A DNA stretch of 64,000 bases from Gorillibacterium timonense (GTDB lineage Bacteria; Bacillota; Bacilli; Paenibacillales; NBRC-103111): contig NZ_LN881723.1 of the NCBI RefSeq assembly GCF_001457415.1, positions 653,246 to 717,245 on the forward strand. The letters are read 5' to 3'. A program made the position numbers and the translations under genes. Numbering within the stretch: the stretch's first letter is position 1; every line of letters starts with the position of its first letter. Below are positions 35,366 through 44,781 of the stretch, in pieces. Under the pieces are notes generated by a model. That model did no database searches and was not told the origin of the DNA. It saw only the letters and a program-made list of their open reading frames with translations.

Positions 35366-37177
35366 TCACCGCTGCCAATAAGTCTTCTTGGCTAAGCCCC
35401 CATGCGTTAATCCAAGCAGAGAGGAGTCGCTTGATGCCCAACCCATTTCCGGGGAAATAAAACTGAGAGTAGGAGCATCCCCAATGATGCTTACATAGCT
35501 ATCCAGCCATGTTCGCCCGCCATCCTTGGTTCGGCGGATCGCGTTTCCTTCCCCCAGGACAAACCCGTTGTCTTCGTCCACGAAGAGTAGTCGTTCTGGG
35601 TTCGACGAGGAAAGGACAATGTCCGATGGTACGGCGCTCCAGGTCTTTCCCCCATCGCTCGTGTGATAGAAGATCGTCTGTCCGTACTGGCACAGAGCCA
35701 GAATGCCATTCTTGCGGTCCTTGCCGAAGAACTGCGGCGGTGTAATCTCTCCGAGAACGTCGCTTTCTGTTAAAGCATATCGGGACCAGGTCCGTCCTCC
35801 GTCCATTGTCCGGAAGATCAAAGGCACACCTGTACCCCGAGCCGTCACATACCCTTCCTCCGGTGTGCGGAAGACGAGTCCGTTTGGAGTACCGGTAGTG
35901 TCGGTAAGGCTGTCGGAGCTTCCTGTACCTTGACCCGATTTCACCCACGTTGCGCCTCCATCGGTTGTCAGGTACAGCGATTTATTCTTGGACTGGTCCT
36001 CTACACTCGCATGACTATCCGTCAGCAGCACCCACCCGTGACTCTCATCGAGGAAGGTGATCCGGGGATCGGCGTACATCTCCCACCCTCCATCAATAGG
36101 CAGATCGCTGCTCGCCCATTCCTTCCCACCATCGACTGTCCGATAAACAACCAAAGTTGGCATACGGGATTCGGTCAAAGGATTACGGTTAACGTACCAG
36201 GCTCGTTTCGCATCGAGAAAGGTAAAAGCCTCCGCCTGCAGCGATACCATGGTAAAATCCAAACCGGGCGCCCGTTTCGTCCAGTGCTCTCCCCCGTCCT
36301 CCGTGGTCCAAAGGGACATGCCGATAGCCCATCCCCTCTCTTGATCGAACATCCGAATTCCTTTCAATCGATCCGGAAAATCCTTGGCGGCGTACTCGAC
36401 ACCCAGCTTCCAGCTCAAGGATGCGGTAAAAAGGTCTTCAGCGTCGTCATCTGAATTCAACTCAGCTGTGATGGCAGAAGAGGGCAAGTCCTCCACAGAT
36501 GGAATATCCGTCAAATCATCCAGAGAAACGACGTAATTTTCAGGAATGCCATATGCAAAGCTTACATAGTGCACTCGGTTTCCATCCAGTTTAACCAGTA
36601 GAGAACCGGCCAATTTACCGGACATCAGTCCGTTCCAGTCATACCAGGTTGCCTTATCCGGCCCTTTGGGGGCATAGCCCGCATAGATCCCGAAATCAAA
36701 CCGATAAGTGCCACCCGATAAAAGCTTAGACCCAGCCTTTTGCTGGGAAGAGCCTTGCTCGGTCGCAACGACTTGACTGATCACCTGATACCGGCTGCCG
36801 ACGATATCCGTTAATTGACGGATCGTTTGGCCCTGATGCAAGCGGCTTCGAACATAATCAACTGCGGACCTCCCCATTCGGTCTCCTACGCTCCCGACGT
36901 CCGAATCATCTCCGCTCCCAGGATCAGCCAACGCGGATTTAGCTTTCTCCGGCAACAAGTTGGGCATGTCGATGTAACGAAACAAGAGGATCCCTATCGT
37001 CAGCAGAGCAGCCGCTCCGATAGCTGCATACCGACCAACCCTCATCCCGCCTCTCCTCTTCCATCTGCGATTGGAGGCCATCGCCTTTACTTCCCTCGCC
37101 AAGCTATCCGAAAACATCGGTCGGGTAAAGGGCTCCGGCGCGATTTGTTCATACCACTCCGGTTTCTCTTGGTTCAT
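35366..37177 (-). CDS. Membrane-anchored BNR/YCF48-type protein, likely anti-sigma partner
   Basis: 603 residues. A cytoplasmic N-terminal part (about residues 1-45), one membrane helix (AAIGAAALLTIGILLF, about residues 49-66), then a long extracytoplasmic part with repeats of the type LWTTEDGGEHW, YRTVDGGKEW, LTTDGGATW, RTMDGGRTW, HTSDGGKTW, RTKDGGRTW, which are BNR/sialidase-like or photosystem-II-stability (YCF48) propeller blades. Start ATG overlaps the sigma-factor stop in ATGA. The genetic pairing with an ECF sigma gene suggests an anti-sigma function with an outside sensor; this is inference. The last blade runs out early at THGGLAKKTYWQR. Confidence 0.8.
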   Translation of the reverse strand: MNQEKPEWYEQIAPEPFTRPMFSDSLAREVKAMASNRRWKRRGGMRVGRYAAIGAAALLTIGILLFRYIDMPNLLPEKAKSALADPGSGDDSDVGSVGDRMGRSAVDYVRSRLHQGQTIRQLTDIVGSRYQVISQVVATEQGSSQQKAGSKLLSGGTYRFDFGIYAGYAPKGPDKATWYDWNGLMSGKLAGSLLVKLDGNRVHYVSFAYGIPENYVVSLDDLTDIPSVEDLPSSAITAELNSDDDAEDLFTASLSWKLGVEYAAKDFPDRLKGIRMFDQERGWAIGMSLWTTEDGGEHWTKRAPGLDFTMVSLQAEAFTFLDAKRAWYVNRNPLTESRMPTLVVYRTVDGGKEWASSDLPIDGGWEMYADPRITFLDESHGWVLLTDSHASVEDQSKNKSLYLTTDGGATWVKSGQGTGSSDSLTDTTGTPNGLVFRTPEEGYVTARGTGVPLIFRTMDGGRTWSRYALTESDVLGEITPPQFFGKDRKNGILALCQYGQTIFYHTSDGGKTWSAVPSDIVLSSSNPERLLFVDEDNGFVLGEGNAIRRTKDGGRTWLDSYVSIIGDAPTLSFISPEMGWASSDSSLLGLTHGGLAKKTYWQR

Positions 37178-37728
37178 CTCGGTTCCTCCCGTTCTGCAGC
37201 GGATTCCATCAGAGCCGCTGTCACTTTTTGCCGCGCCCGGTACAAACGCGACTTTACGGTTCCTTCTGTGACTCCTGTCAGTTCAGCGATCTCCTTCAAG
37301 CTGAAATCATAGCGAATGTCCAGCACCAGGACCTCCCGAAAAGGAGCGGGGAGCTTCAAAATCATCCGCCAGATTTCATCGCGAACTTCCCGGTCGAGGA
37401 AATCGGCTTCCGCGGAGCGCGCCCTTACTGCGGTGTCCACCTCCGATTGCACGCGCACCCGACGAAAGAAGGCTGTCCGGCGATAGTTCAAGCTGAGGTT
37501 CCGGGTGATCTTCATCAGCCACGTCCGAATCGAGCTCTCCCCACGGAAGGAGGTGAAATTCCGGTATACCCGCAAAAAGACCTCCTGCGAAATATCGTTC
37601 GCAAAGTGATAATCCCGGGTGAGGAAGAACGCATAGTTCCACACATCCTGCCCGAACTCTTTCATCAGGCGGTCGAACGTGACGGAATCCATCTCCCGGG
37701 TGTGAAGCAAATGAGCGTATTCGTTCAA
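37174..37728 (-). CDS. ECF-type RNA polymerase sigma factor
   Basis: 184 residues from a TTG with GGGAGGG upstream. Sigma-70 region 2 is visible (AFFLTRDYHFANDISQEVFLRVYRNFTSFRGESSIRTWLMKITRNLSLNYRR), and region 4 (LPAPFREVLVLDIRYDFSLKEIAELTGVTEGTVKSRLYRARQKV). Sigma binds core RNA polymerase for a stress-type regulon. The next gene, overlapping by four bases, probably encodes its anti-sigma. Its own upstream region has a matching ECF promoter, implying autoregulation. Confidence 0.95.
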   Translation of the reverse strand: MNEYAHLLHTREMDSVTFDRLMKEFGQDVWNYAFFLTRDYHFANDISQEVFLRVYRNFTSFRGESSIRTWLMKITRNLSLNYRRTAFFRRVRVQSEVDTAVRARSAEADFLDREVRDEIWRMILKLPAPFREVLVLDIRYDFSLKEIAELTGVTEGTVKSRLYRARQKVTAALMESAAEREEPR

Positions 37729-37748
37729 GTGACTCCCTCCCCCTTACC

Positions 37749-37776
37749 TAGACAAGATAGCCATGGCAAAAGTTCC
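37749..37776 (-). promoter_or_regulatory. Candidate ECF sigma promoter of the sigma gene
   Basis: Minus strand GGAAC (37772-37776) and GTCTA (37749-37753) with about 18 bases between; this is the -35/-10 form (GGAAC..GTC) typical of ECF sigma targets. It is directly upstream of the sigma gene. The rest of 37777-38058 has no recognisable gene. Confidence 0.6.
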
Positions 37777-38058
37777 CGAAAATGTTCGGATTTCTCGAAA
37801 TGACCGATCAAGCATACTCAGCCATTCCCTGTTTCCACGCTAAACCAAAAATGGCCGCCCAGCAGACGAGTGATGCGCCGGCTGAACGACCTGATGCAAA
37901 AGCTATGAAGAGTTACGATGCGATGAGGATGATAGGGAGGCTGGCTTCCCGGACTCGACTTTTCGCACCGTACGTGGCTCCCCGTGCATGATGAGGCGTC
38001 GCATGACGGCGGGGCAACCCCATGGTTGTGCGTCCGAATTCCAGCTGGTAATCCTCGC

Positions 38059-38502
38059 CTAACTGCGGCTGTCCAGCAAGATCGTCACCGGTCCTGCGTT
38101 GACCAGCTCCACATCCATATCGGCGCCGAAGATGCCGGTCTGAACCTCGAGCCCGTTCGCTCGCACGAGTTCGTTGAATTTCTCGTACAGAACCTCCGCT
38201 AGCTCGGGACGAGCCGCCTCCACAAAGCTCGGGCGGCGTCCCTTGCGCGCATCTCCGTATAAAGTGAACTGAGAGACAGAAAGAACCTTGCCGCCGATAT
38301 CCTGCACGGACCGATTCATCTTGCCCTCCTCATCTTCGAAGATGCGGAGACCCGTCACCTTGTCGGCAAGAAACTTCGCATCCTTCTCCGTATCCTCATG
38401 AGTGACTCCGACCAGAACCATCAGCCCTTGCCCGATCTCCCCTGTAACTTTCCCCTCTACCGTTACCTTCGCCCGCTTGCAGCGTTGAATAACTACCTTC
38501 AT
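38059..38502 (-). CDS. dtd: D-aminoacyl-tRNA deacylase
   Basis: 147 residues from an ATG with GGAGGAAAC upstream; nine upstream codons are discarded. DTD fold: [17 protein letters not shown] at the start, [19 protein letters not shown] in the middle (the SQFTL signature), and [10 protein letters not shown] at the end (GPVTI, the Gly-cisPro-type motif). It hydrolyses D-amino acids mischarged onto tRNA. It is immediately downstream of relA, as in many Firmicutes. Confidence 0.97.
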   Translation of the reverse strand: MKVVIQRCKRAKVTVEGKVTGEIGQGLMVLVGVTHEDTEKDAKFLADKVTGLRIFEDEEGKMNRSVQDIGGKVLSVSQFTLYGDARKGRRPSFVEAARPELAEVLYEKFNELVRANGLEVQTGIFGADMDVELVNAGPVTILLDSRS

Positions 38503-38605
38503 GTTTCGTTTCCTCCACTTAGCTTCCACTTATATAAAGAGGGATCGCAGCGCCGCATCCCATTTTTCTGCGTCGCGCTGCGATCCGTATCACTTGTTAT
38601 GTCTG

Positions 38606-40789
38606 TTACGTCTGCATGATCCGCTGCACCGAATAGACGTCGCGGATACGCTTGATCTTGTCTACCACGGACTCCAAGTGATCAATGTTGTGGATCAGAA
38701 TGGTCATGTGAATGAGCGCCAGCTTGTTCTTGTCCGAGCGGCCGGATACGGCCGAGATCGTCGTCTTCGTCTCAGAGACGGCTTGAAGCACTTCCCGCAG
38801 CAGATCGCGGCGGTCATGACCGGTGATCTCGATTTCAACCGTATAATTGGCTTCGGCATCCTCTGCCCATTCCACCTCGATCAGACGGTTCTCTTCGTCG
38901 GTCGTGGAGGGCAGATTGGTACAGTCCGTGCGGTGGACAGAAACTCCCCGGCCGCGTGTGATGTAGCCAACGATCTCGTCTCCCGGCACCGGATTGCAGC
39001 AGCGGGCGAACCGGACGAGCAGGTTGTCCACGCCTTTCACCCGAACCCCATGCATAGGCCGGCTCTTCTTCTCTTTCTCGGGAGCGGACTTGACTTCCTT
39101 CAGCTCATTCGTCAGCTGAAGAAGATTGTCCGCTTCCGATTCCCTGCGCAGCTTCTCCGTCAGACGGGTCGTGATCTGTGCCGGCGTAATGCCTCCGAAT
39201 CCGGCGGCGGACAGCATGTCGTCGATATCGTTGAAGCTGAACTTGGCCGCCACTTCCAGGAGCTTCTCGTCCGTCATGAGCGCGCTCGACTCGAAGCCCA
39301 GCCGCTTCAGCTCGCGTTCGACCGCTTCACGCCCTTTTTCGACGTTTTCCTCGCGCTTCTCCTTCTTGAAATACTGCTTAATCTTGCTGCGGGTATGGGA
39401 AGACCCGGCCAGCTTAATCCAGTCCTGGCTCGGTCCGTAGGAATGCTTGGACGTGAGAATCTCGACGATATCGCCGTTCTTCAGCTTGTAATCGAGCGGT
39501 TCAATGCGCCCGTTTACCTTCGCTCCGATAGTCCGGTTGCCGACCTCCGTATGAATCCGGTAGGCAAAATCAAGCGGCACCGAGCCGGCAGGCAGCTCAA
39601 TCACCTCGCCTTTTGGGGTAAACACAAAGACAAGGTCCGAGAAAAAGTCCATTTTCAGAGACTCCATGAATTCTGAAGCATCCTTCGCTTCGCTCTGAAG
39701 CTCGAGAATTTCCCGGACCCAATTCATCTTCTCCTCAAACGTTCCGTCGGGTACGACTGTCCCTTCCTTATAGGCCCAATGCGCCGCGATCCCGTATTCC
39801 GCCGTCCGATGCATTTCCCATGTGCGGATCTGAACCTCAAGCGGCTCCCCGTTCGGTCCGATCACGGTCGTATGCAGCGACTGGTACATGTTCGCCTTGG
39901 GCATAGCAATATAATCCTTGAAACGCCCAGGCATCGGCTTCCAAAGAGTATGAATGATTCCGAGAGTCGCGTAACAATCCTTGATGTTGTCCACGATCAC
40001 ACGAATGGCCAGTAGGTCGTAGATCTCGTTGAACTGCTTACCCTTCTCGGACATTTTCTTATAGATGCTATAGATGTGCTTCGGCCGTCCGGAGATGTCG
40101 CCTTCAATGCCCATTTCGCCGACCTTTTCGCGAATCATCCGGATGACGTTGTCGATGTATTGCTCGCGCTCGGTCCGTTTCTTCTGCATGAGGTTGGCGA
40201 TCCGGTAATACTGCTGCGGGTTTAAGTAGCGGAGAGCGATGTCCTCCATCTCCCACTTGATCGCAGAGATCCCGAGCCGATGGGCGATTGGACAAAAGAT
40301 CTCCAACGTCTCCTCAGCGATCCGCCGCTGGCTCTCCTCGGACTGGTACTTCAAGGTGCGCATGTTGTGAAGGCGATCGGCCAGCTTGATCAGAATCACC
40401 CGAATGTCCTGAGCCATCGCCACGAACATTTTCCGGTAATTCTCGTTCTGGTGCTCTTCCTTCGATTTGAACTTGATCTTCTCCAGCTTGGTCAGACCAT
40501 CCACGATCGACGCACAAGTCGGGCCGAACTGCTGACGCACGGCATCGAGAGAAACGGTCGTATCCTCCACCACATCATGGAGAAGCGCTGCAATGATCGA
40601 AGTTGCATCCATTTGCATGTTGATCAGGATATCGGCGACCGCCAGCGGATGTAGAATATAAGGCTCGCCCGATTTGCGGAGCTGGCCTTGATGAGCCTGA
40701 TCGGCAAATTCATAGGCTTCCCGAATGCGGACGAGATCGGATTCCTTGATATAGGCGGATGCCTTCTGTATCAGTTGCTCAATGCCCAT
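38606..40789 (-). CDS. relA: (p)ppGpp synthetase/hydrolase Rel
   Basis: 727 residues. N-terminal HD hydrolase (HPLAVADILINMQMD, HDVVEDTTVSL), synthetase domain (GRPKHIYSIYKKM, then GRFKDYIAMPKANMYQSLHT), TGS (LDFAYRIHTEVGNRTIGAKVNG), a zinc-finger-type/helical segment with RCCNPVPGDEIVGYITRGRGVSVHR, and a C-terminal ACT domain. It makes and degrades (p)ppGpp in the stringent response, sensing uncharged tRNA on the ribosome. Followed by dtd; the divergent uracil permease lies upstream. The single bifunctional Rel is usual for Firmicutes. Confidence 0.97.
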   Translation of the reverse strand: MGIEQLIQKASAYIKESDLVRIREAYEFADQAHQGQLRKSGEPYILHPLAVADILINMQMDATSIIAALLHDVVEDTTVSLDAVRQQFGPTCASIVDGLTKLEKIKFKSKEEHQNENYRKMFVAMAQDIRVILIKLADRLHNMRTLKYQSEESQRRIAEETLEIFCPIAHRLGISAIKWEMEDIALRYLNPQQYYRIANLMQKKRTEREQYIDNVIRMIREKVGEMGIEGDISGRPKHIYSIYKKMSEKGKQFNEIYDLLAIRVIVDNIKDCYATLGIIHTLWKPMPGRFKDYIAMPKANMYQSLHTTVIGPNGEPLEVQIRTWEMHRTAEYGIAAHWAYKEGTVVPDGTFEEKMNWVREILELQSEAKDASEFMESLKMDFFSDLVFVFTPKGEVIELPAGSVPLDFAYRIHTEVGNRTIGAKVNGRIEPLDYKLKNGDIVEILTSKHSYGPSQDWIKLAGSSHTRSKIKQYFKKEKREENVEKGREAVERELKRLGFESSALMTDEKLLEVAAKFSFNDIDDMLSAAGFGGITPAQITTRLTEKLRRESEADNLLQLTNELKEVKSAPEKEKKSRPMHGVRVKGVDNLLVRFARCCNPVPGDEIVGYITRGRGVSVHRTDCTNLPSTTDEENRLIEVEWAEDAEANYTVEIEITGHDRRDLLREVLQAVSETKTTISAVSGRSDKNKLALIHMTILIHNIDHLESVVDKIKRIRDVYSVQRIMQT

Positions 40790-40906
40790 GCTGAGACCCT
40801 TTCCCGGTTACTGGTTTGACTTCAATTATGCCCTTGCCGCGTCACTTCGTCAAGAATAGCAGCGGTTTGTCGCCAAAAAACGGGCATAATTTAGACACGA
40901 GGCAGT

Positions 40907-40940
40907 TCATCAACTCTTGGGATAAAAAAAGAGTTGATGA
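40907..40940. repeat. 12-bp perfect inverted repeat upstream of uraA
   Basis: TCATCAACTCTT (40907-40918) and AAGAGTTGATGA (40929-40940) with a ten-base loop, in the relA-uraA divergent gap. Not followed by a T run in either direction, so an operator or leader hairpin is more likely than a terminator. Confidence 0.45.
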
Positions 40941-41030
40941 GCTACTAGGCACAAGAATGGTTTTCTGCTACGATAGTCGAGGCATATTTTCGGTACCATT
41001 CAACAAAATTCCACTCGAGGAGGAACCCAT

Positions 41031-42317
41031 TTGTCGCGCGTTATCCAAGTGAATGAGCGGCCTCCGCTCATCGAGAGCATCCCGCTCAGCCTGCAGCATC
41101 TGTTCGCCATGTTTGCTTCGAACGTCCTCGTTCCAAACCTGTTTGGCGTCAACCCCGCTACGATCCTGCTGATGAACGGCATCGGCACCCTGCTTTATCT
41201 CTTCATTTGCAAAGGCAAGATTCCGGCGTACCTCGGTTCCAGCTTCGCGTTCCTCTCACCTGTCTTCGTCATTCTCGCTACTAGCGGCGGTTCGTACGAA
41301 CAGGCGCTATTCGGATTCATGGGCGTTGGGGTCATCTTCATCATCGTAGCACTCCTCGTCGGAAAAGTAGGCATTGGCTGGATCGATGTCGTATTCCCGC
41401 CAGCAGCCATGGGCGCCATCGTCGCCGTCATCGGCCTGGAGCTTGTCCCGGTTGCAGCTCGTATGGCAGGCTTTATCCCAGCCGAAGGCGTTGACCCCAA
41501 TACGTTCCAAGTCGACACCAACACAGTCATCGTCGCGGTCATCACGATGGCGATCATCATCTTCGGTAACGTTCTCTTCCGCGGCTTCATGAAGATCATC
41601 CCGATTCTTATCGCGATCATCGTCGGCTACGTCATCTCCGCTCCCGCCTTCTTCAATCTGGTGAAATGGGATATGGTGCGAGAAGCCAAATGGTTCGATC
41701 TCCCTACTCATTATACTCCGCATTTCGATCTATCCAGCTTCCTGATCATCCTTCCGGCCGCTCTCGTCGTCATCGCCGAGCACATCGGCCACTTGGTCGT
41801 CACCAGCAACATCGTCGGCAAGGACTTGACTAAGGATCCGGGTCTGCACCGTTCGCTTCTCGGCAACGGGATTTCCACGGTCCTCTCCAGCCTGTTTGGT
41901 TCGACGCCTAACACCACCTATGGGGAAAACATTGGCGTGCTCGCCATGACGAAGGTATACTCGACCTGGGTTATCGGCGGCGCGGCCATTTTCTCGGTCA
42001 TCCTCGCTTTCTGCGGCAAGCTTGCTGCACTGATCGCAGCGATTCCGGGAGCCGTCATGGGCGGCGTTTCCATTCTGCTCTTCGGCATCATCGCCGTCTC
42101 CGGTATCCGCATGTTGGTGGAATCGAAGGTGGATTACAACAAGCCAATCAACATGATCCTCACCGCCGTCGTACTCGTCATCGGAATCAGCGGCACCAAG
42201 TTTACCTGGGGCAACTTCGAGCTCAAGGGCATGGCGCTCGCCACAGTCGTCGCCATTATCCTGAGCCTGCTGTTCAAGCTGTTCGAAGTGCTGAAGATCG
42301 ACAACGAAGAACGGTAA
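41031..42317 (+). CDS. uraA: Uracil permease (NCS2 family)
   Basis: 428 residues starting at a TTG with GAGGAGGAAC upstream. NCS2 fold with about 14 membrane segments; signature parts are FAMFASNVLVPNLFGVNPATILLMNG, the VIAEHIGHLVVTSNIVGKDL helix with the substrate-contact Glu (AEHIGH), and GSTPNTTYGENIGVLAMTKVYS. It imports uracil with protons. It is transcribed alone; no PyrR-type attenuator was seen in the leader, though a perfect inverted repeat is present. Confidence 0.95.
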   Translation: MSRVIQVNERPPLIESIPLSLQHLFAMFASNVLVPNLFGVNPATILLMNGIGTLLYLFICKGKIPAYLGSSFAFLSPVFVILATSGGSYEQALFGFMGVGVIFIIVALLVGKVGIGWIDVVFPPAAMGAIVAVIGLELVPVAARMAGFIPAEGVDPNTFQVDTNTVIVAVITMAIIIFGNVLFRGFMKIIPILIAIIVGYVISAPAFFNLVKWDMVREAKWFDLPTHYTPHFDLSSFLIILPAALVVIAEHIGHLVVTSNIVGKDLTKDPGLHRSLLGNGISTVLSSLFGSTPNTTYGENIGVLAMTKVYSTWVIGGAAIFSVILAFCGKLAALIAAIPGAVMGGVSILLFGIIAVSGIRMLVESKVDYNKPINMILTAVVLVIGISGTKFTWGNFELKGMALATVVAIILSLLFKLFEVLKIDNEER

Positions 42318-42341
42318 GCGTTTTGACATTAGGACAAGCAG

Positions 42342-42388
42342 CAGCGGCCGTCCCCCGACTTTCATCGGGGAGCGGCCGCTTTTTTTGC
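42342..42388 (+). terminator. Intrinsic terminator of uraA
   Basis: GCGGCCGTCCCCCGA, loop CTTTCA, TCGGGGAGCGGCCGC then seven T. It also could serve the gene at 42416 in the opposite sense. Confidence 0.93.
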
Positions 42389-42415
42389 ATAACGACGGAA
42401 GTATGCGAATCCTTT

Positions 42416-43732
42416 CTATCGTTCCTTTTTAACGTGAATGAATTTGTCCAATAAGACTTGTCTCTCGCCCATCTTCACATCAAGCTCCCGATAAGAGCCG
42501 GTATCAGCATTCAACAGAATTGTTTTTGATTGTTCATAGATGTCACCCTTTTGGGAGCTAGTAAAGGTGATCTGCCGATTCCCCACCGGCAGGAGCGTCG
42601 TATTATTATAATGCTCGTCCGAATAAGGAAATACCACTCGATGCTCTTGGGTAGATAGACGTAAAGTATTAACGGAATCCCGGCTGCCTTGGAAGTCGTA
42701 ATAGGAAATAAAGCAAATTTCGTCATCGCTCAACCAGTCCACTCGCCCTATGGAGCCGCCGTCTTCCTGCGAATACACGATTGAGGTTTGACCGCTTTTC
42801 AAATCATACAGCCAAATTGACGCGCACATCCATAGAGGAGTCTGTGCACCCGGGGCGCTGCTCCGATCCAAAACCGCGCTGTAGATGAGCTTGGTCCCGT
42901 CATCGGACACCCGAGGGGCTGAGAAACCAACATTCATCATCGTAGGAACCTTCTCGATGTCAAACTTGCCCTTTCCACCGAATTCGTGATAGATTTCATC
43001 TAGGTCCGTCTGATTCAGGTAATAATTCCATTCTTCCTCTTGGATCGGATCATCTTTCTGATACGAAGCAGCGTCCTTCTTTTCCTTAACGGACAAATAA
43101 GCTTGTTTCCCTTTCAAATAAAAGCGATCGGCGGTTTTCCCTTTATCTTCAACCGTCCGTACACGCCAAACCTCTCCTCTTACCAGCACCTTTTCTTCCC
43201 TTGTCGCAATATCAAACGTCTTGATCTCCTGATACGAGCTAGTCGTTGCATCATTCTGGATGAACACCAGCGTCTGATTGTCCGGAAGCCATGATAGCTT
43301 TATGATTTCGTTCCGCAGCGGCATATCCTGATAAAAGGATTCGGTCTTCCCCGTAGCAAAGGTGTAAATATTCAGATACCTTCTCTCAACCTGATCGTCC
43401 CAAGTGGTATAAGCGGCGTATTTCCCGTCCGAAGATAACGCGGCATAATTATCCGGCGTAACTGCGGGCAAATGAAGCAGAACCGTCGGCTCCCAGGTGG
43501 ACGTATCGTAGCTCACCATATCGCTTCCGTTCTTCTGATCGCTAAGCAGTCCTACAACACTCGACCGCGTCTGTACAGGCAGGACTTCTGCAGAAGGAGT
43601 CGAATGCTCCCTCTCTGCAGAGTGAATCGGTCTTCTATGATTCATATTGAGAACAAGCAGAGCTGAGGACCCCAAGAGAATCACGATCAGGAGCCAAACC
43701 GTGATCGCTTTCTTTCGATTGGCAGCAGGCAT
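42416..43732 (-). CDS. Membrane-anchored TolB-like beta-propeller protein
   Basis: 438 residues from an ATG with GGAGGAAG upstream; 15 earlier codons are discarded. A membrane helix at residues 9-28 (ITVWLLIVILLGSSALLVL) is followed by an extracellular part with propeller blades such as PDNYAALSSDGKYAAYTTWD, KLSWLPDNQTLVFIQND, VSDDGTKLIYSAV, VDWLSDDEICFISYYD. Such WD40/TolB-like blades suggest protein or ligand binding outside the cell; no enzyme motif is seen. It stands alone, downstream of the 43.7-44.1 kb gap. Confidence 0.75.
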   Translation of the reverse strand: MPAANRKKAITVWLLIVILLGSSALLVLNMNHRRPIHSAEREHSTPSAEVLPVQTRSSVVGLLSDQKNGSDMVSYDTSTWEPTVLLHLPAVTPDNYAALSSDGKYAAYTTWDDQVERRYLNIYTFATGKTESFYQDMPLRNEIIKLSWLPDNQTLVFIQNDATTSSYQEIKTFDIATREEKVLVRGEVWRVRTVEDKGKTADRFYLKGKQAYLSVKEKKDAASYQKDDPIQEEEWNYYLNQTDLDEIYHEFGGKGKFDIEKVPTMMNVGFSAPRVSDDGTKLIYSAVLDRSSAPGAQTPLWMCASIWLYDLKSGQTSIVYSQEDGGSIGRVDWLSDDEICFISYYDFQGSRDSVNTLRLSTQEHRVVFPYSDEHYNNTTLLPVGNRQITFTSSQKGDIYEQSKTILLNADTGSYRELDVKMGERQVLLDKFIHVKKER

Positions 43733-44055
43733 ATGGCTTCCTCCATCAGGAGCATGTGTTTCGGCGGCTCGCGGCAACTAAGTGCATACTAGAAATCCTT
43801 CCTTAAAATTACTCCAGAATCAACCAAATCTCAACCTTTTCTGGAAAAAGAAAGAGCGTTTAACAAGAGGATGTTGGACGGGTGTCTATAGAAGTAGACG
43901 GAATCAACCCAATTCATTCAGGAGGGGTTATCTTAAAGAGCAAAAGCGCACGTTTATTATCTATTGGCCGTTCATCATCATCTTATTATCTTTCACTATG
44001 TTAACGCATCATCCTTGGTGAAACCATGATCCCGTTCAAGTTTCCAATAATAGAA
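43733..44055. other. Gap without a supported gene
   Basis: About 320 bases between the propeller gene and the FusB-type gene. A plus-strand frame of 79 codons with a hydrophobic end (TFIIYWPFIIILLSF) exists, but no ribosome site, no similarity and mixed composition; treated as non-coding. Confidence 0.5.
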
Positions 44056-44100
44056 AAGCCCCGGTCTTAGAGGAGCGAGCGCTCTTCCAAGCCGGGGCTT
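44056..44100 (-). terminator. Intrinsic terminator of the FusB-type gene
   Basis: Minus strand AAGCCCCGGCTT paired with AAGACCGGGGCTT across a longer inner region, then TTCTATT. Located about 25 bases past the stop. Confidence 0.65.
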
Positions 44101-44124
44101 GCTGTTTTATAGGGAGCCATTACC

Positions 44125-44781
44125 TCACTGCGGCTTCAACGCTTCCTTTAGAAACCTTTCCAAAGGTGCGACGTCGGTGATGTTATGGTTACAGACATCG
44201 TGATCAAGACACATGTACTGCCCGATCGCTTTGTAGTAATCCGGCGAGGAGCCCGGCGGACGGTACTTGGCAACGGTTGAGAATAAGGCTACATTCTCGA
44301 TACGGTTGCAGAGGAAACAGACGCCTTTGTTCGCCGGGGTGTAGCGGCCTTCGATACCGACCAACTCTCCATTCCATCGGTAGACCATGAACATCCGGTT
44401 CGCCGCGATGTCGATCCAACCGAGGTAGGTCAGCTTGCGCGTGTCGATCAAACTGAGATCGGGTACCTTGAGCTTCTTGATCTTTGGATACAGCTTCGAG
44501 ATCTGCTTTTCCGTCGCCTGCAGGTCTGTTGCTCGATATGCTTCCAGCGTGAGCAGGTACTGTTGGAACTGCTCCGACTGGGTCATGTCGGTAAAAGCAT
44601 TCAGAAGCGGAAGCTGTTCATCGGTTGCCTCCGGAAAAGCTTCACGGACCCAGGCCATCGCACCGAGCCGTACGGATTCCACCACTTTCGGGTCCGAGAC
44701 GGTGCTGCAGGCTCGATGAAGGGCCGTCACTTGCTTGCGGAGAGCATTGTATTGGTGATTATAGAGGAAAGGTTCGCACAT
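44125..44781 (-). CDS. FusB/FusC-type EF-G-binding protein
   Basis: 218 residues from an ATG with GGAGTG upstream. The N-terminal helical part (NHQYNALRKQVTALHRACSTV) and the C-terminal zinc domain with four metal ligands (CFLCNRIEN at about residue 164, then MCLDHDVCNHNIT) match the FusB/FusC family. FusB-like proteins bind elongation factor G and release it from the ribosome, giving fusidic acid resistance. Chromosomal members are common in Firmicutes, so resistance is inferred and not shown. Alone, with a terminator after it. Confidence 0.9.
   Translation of the reverse strand: MCEPFLYNHQYNALRKQVTALHRACSTVSDPKVVESVRLGAMAWVREAFPEATDEQLPLLNAFTDMTQSEQFQQYLLTLEAYRATDLQATEKQISKLYPKIKKLKVPDLSLIDTRKLTYLGWIDIAANRMFMVYRWNGELVGIEGRYTPANKGVCFLCNRIENVALFSTVAKYRPPGSSPDYYKAIGQYMCLDHDVCNHNITDVAPLERFLKEALKPQ

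Noticed and set aside
43782..44021. 79-codon plus-strand ORF with a hydrophobic end
   Set aside because: No ribosome site, no similarity, mixed composition.
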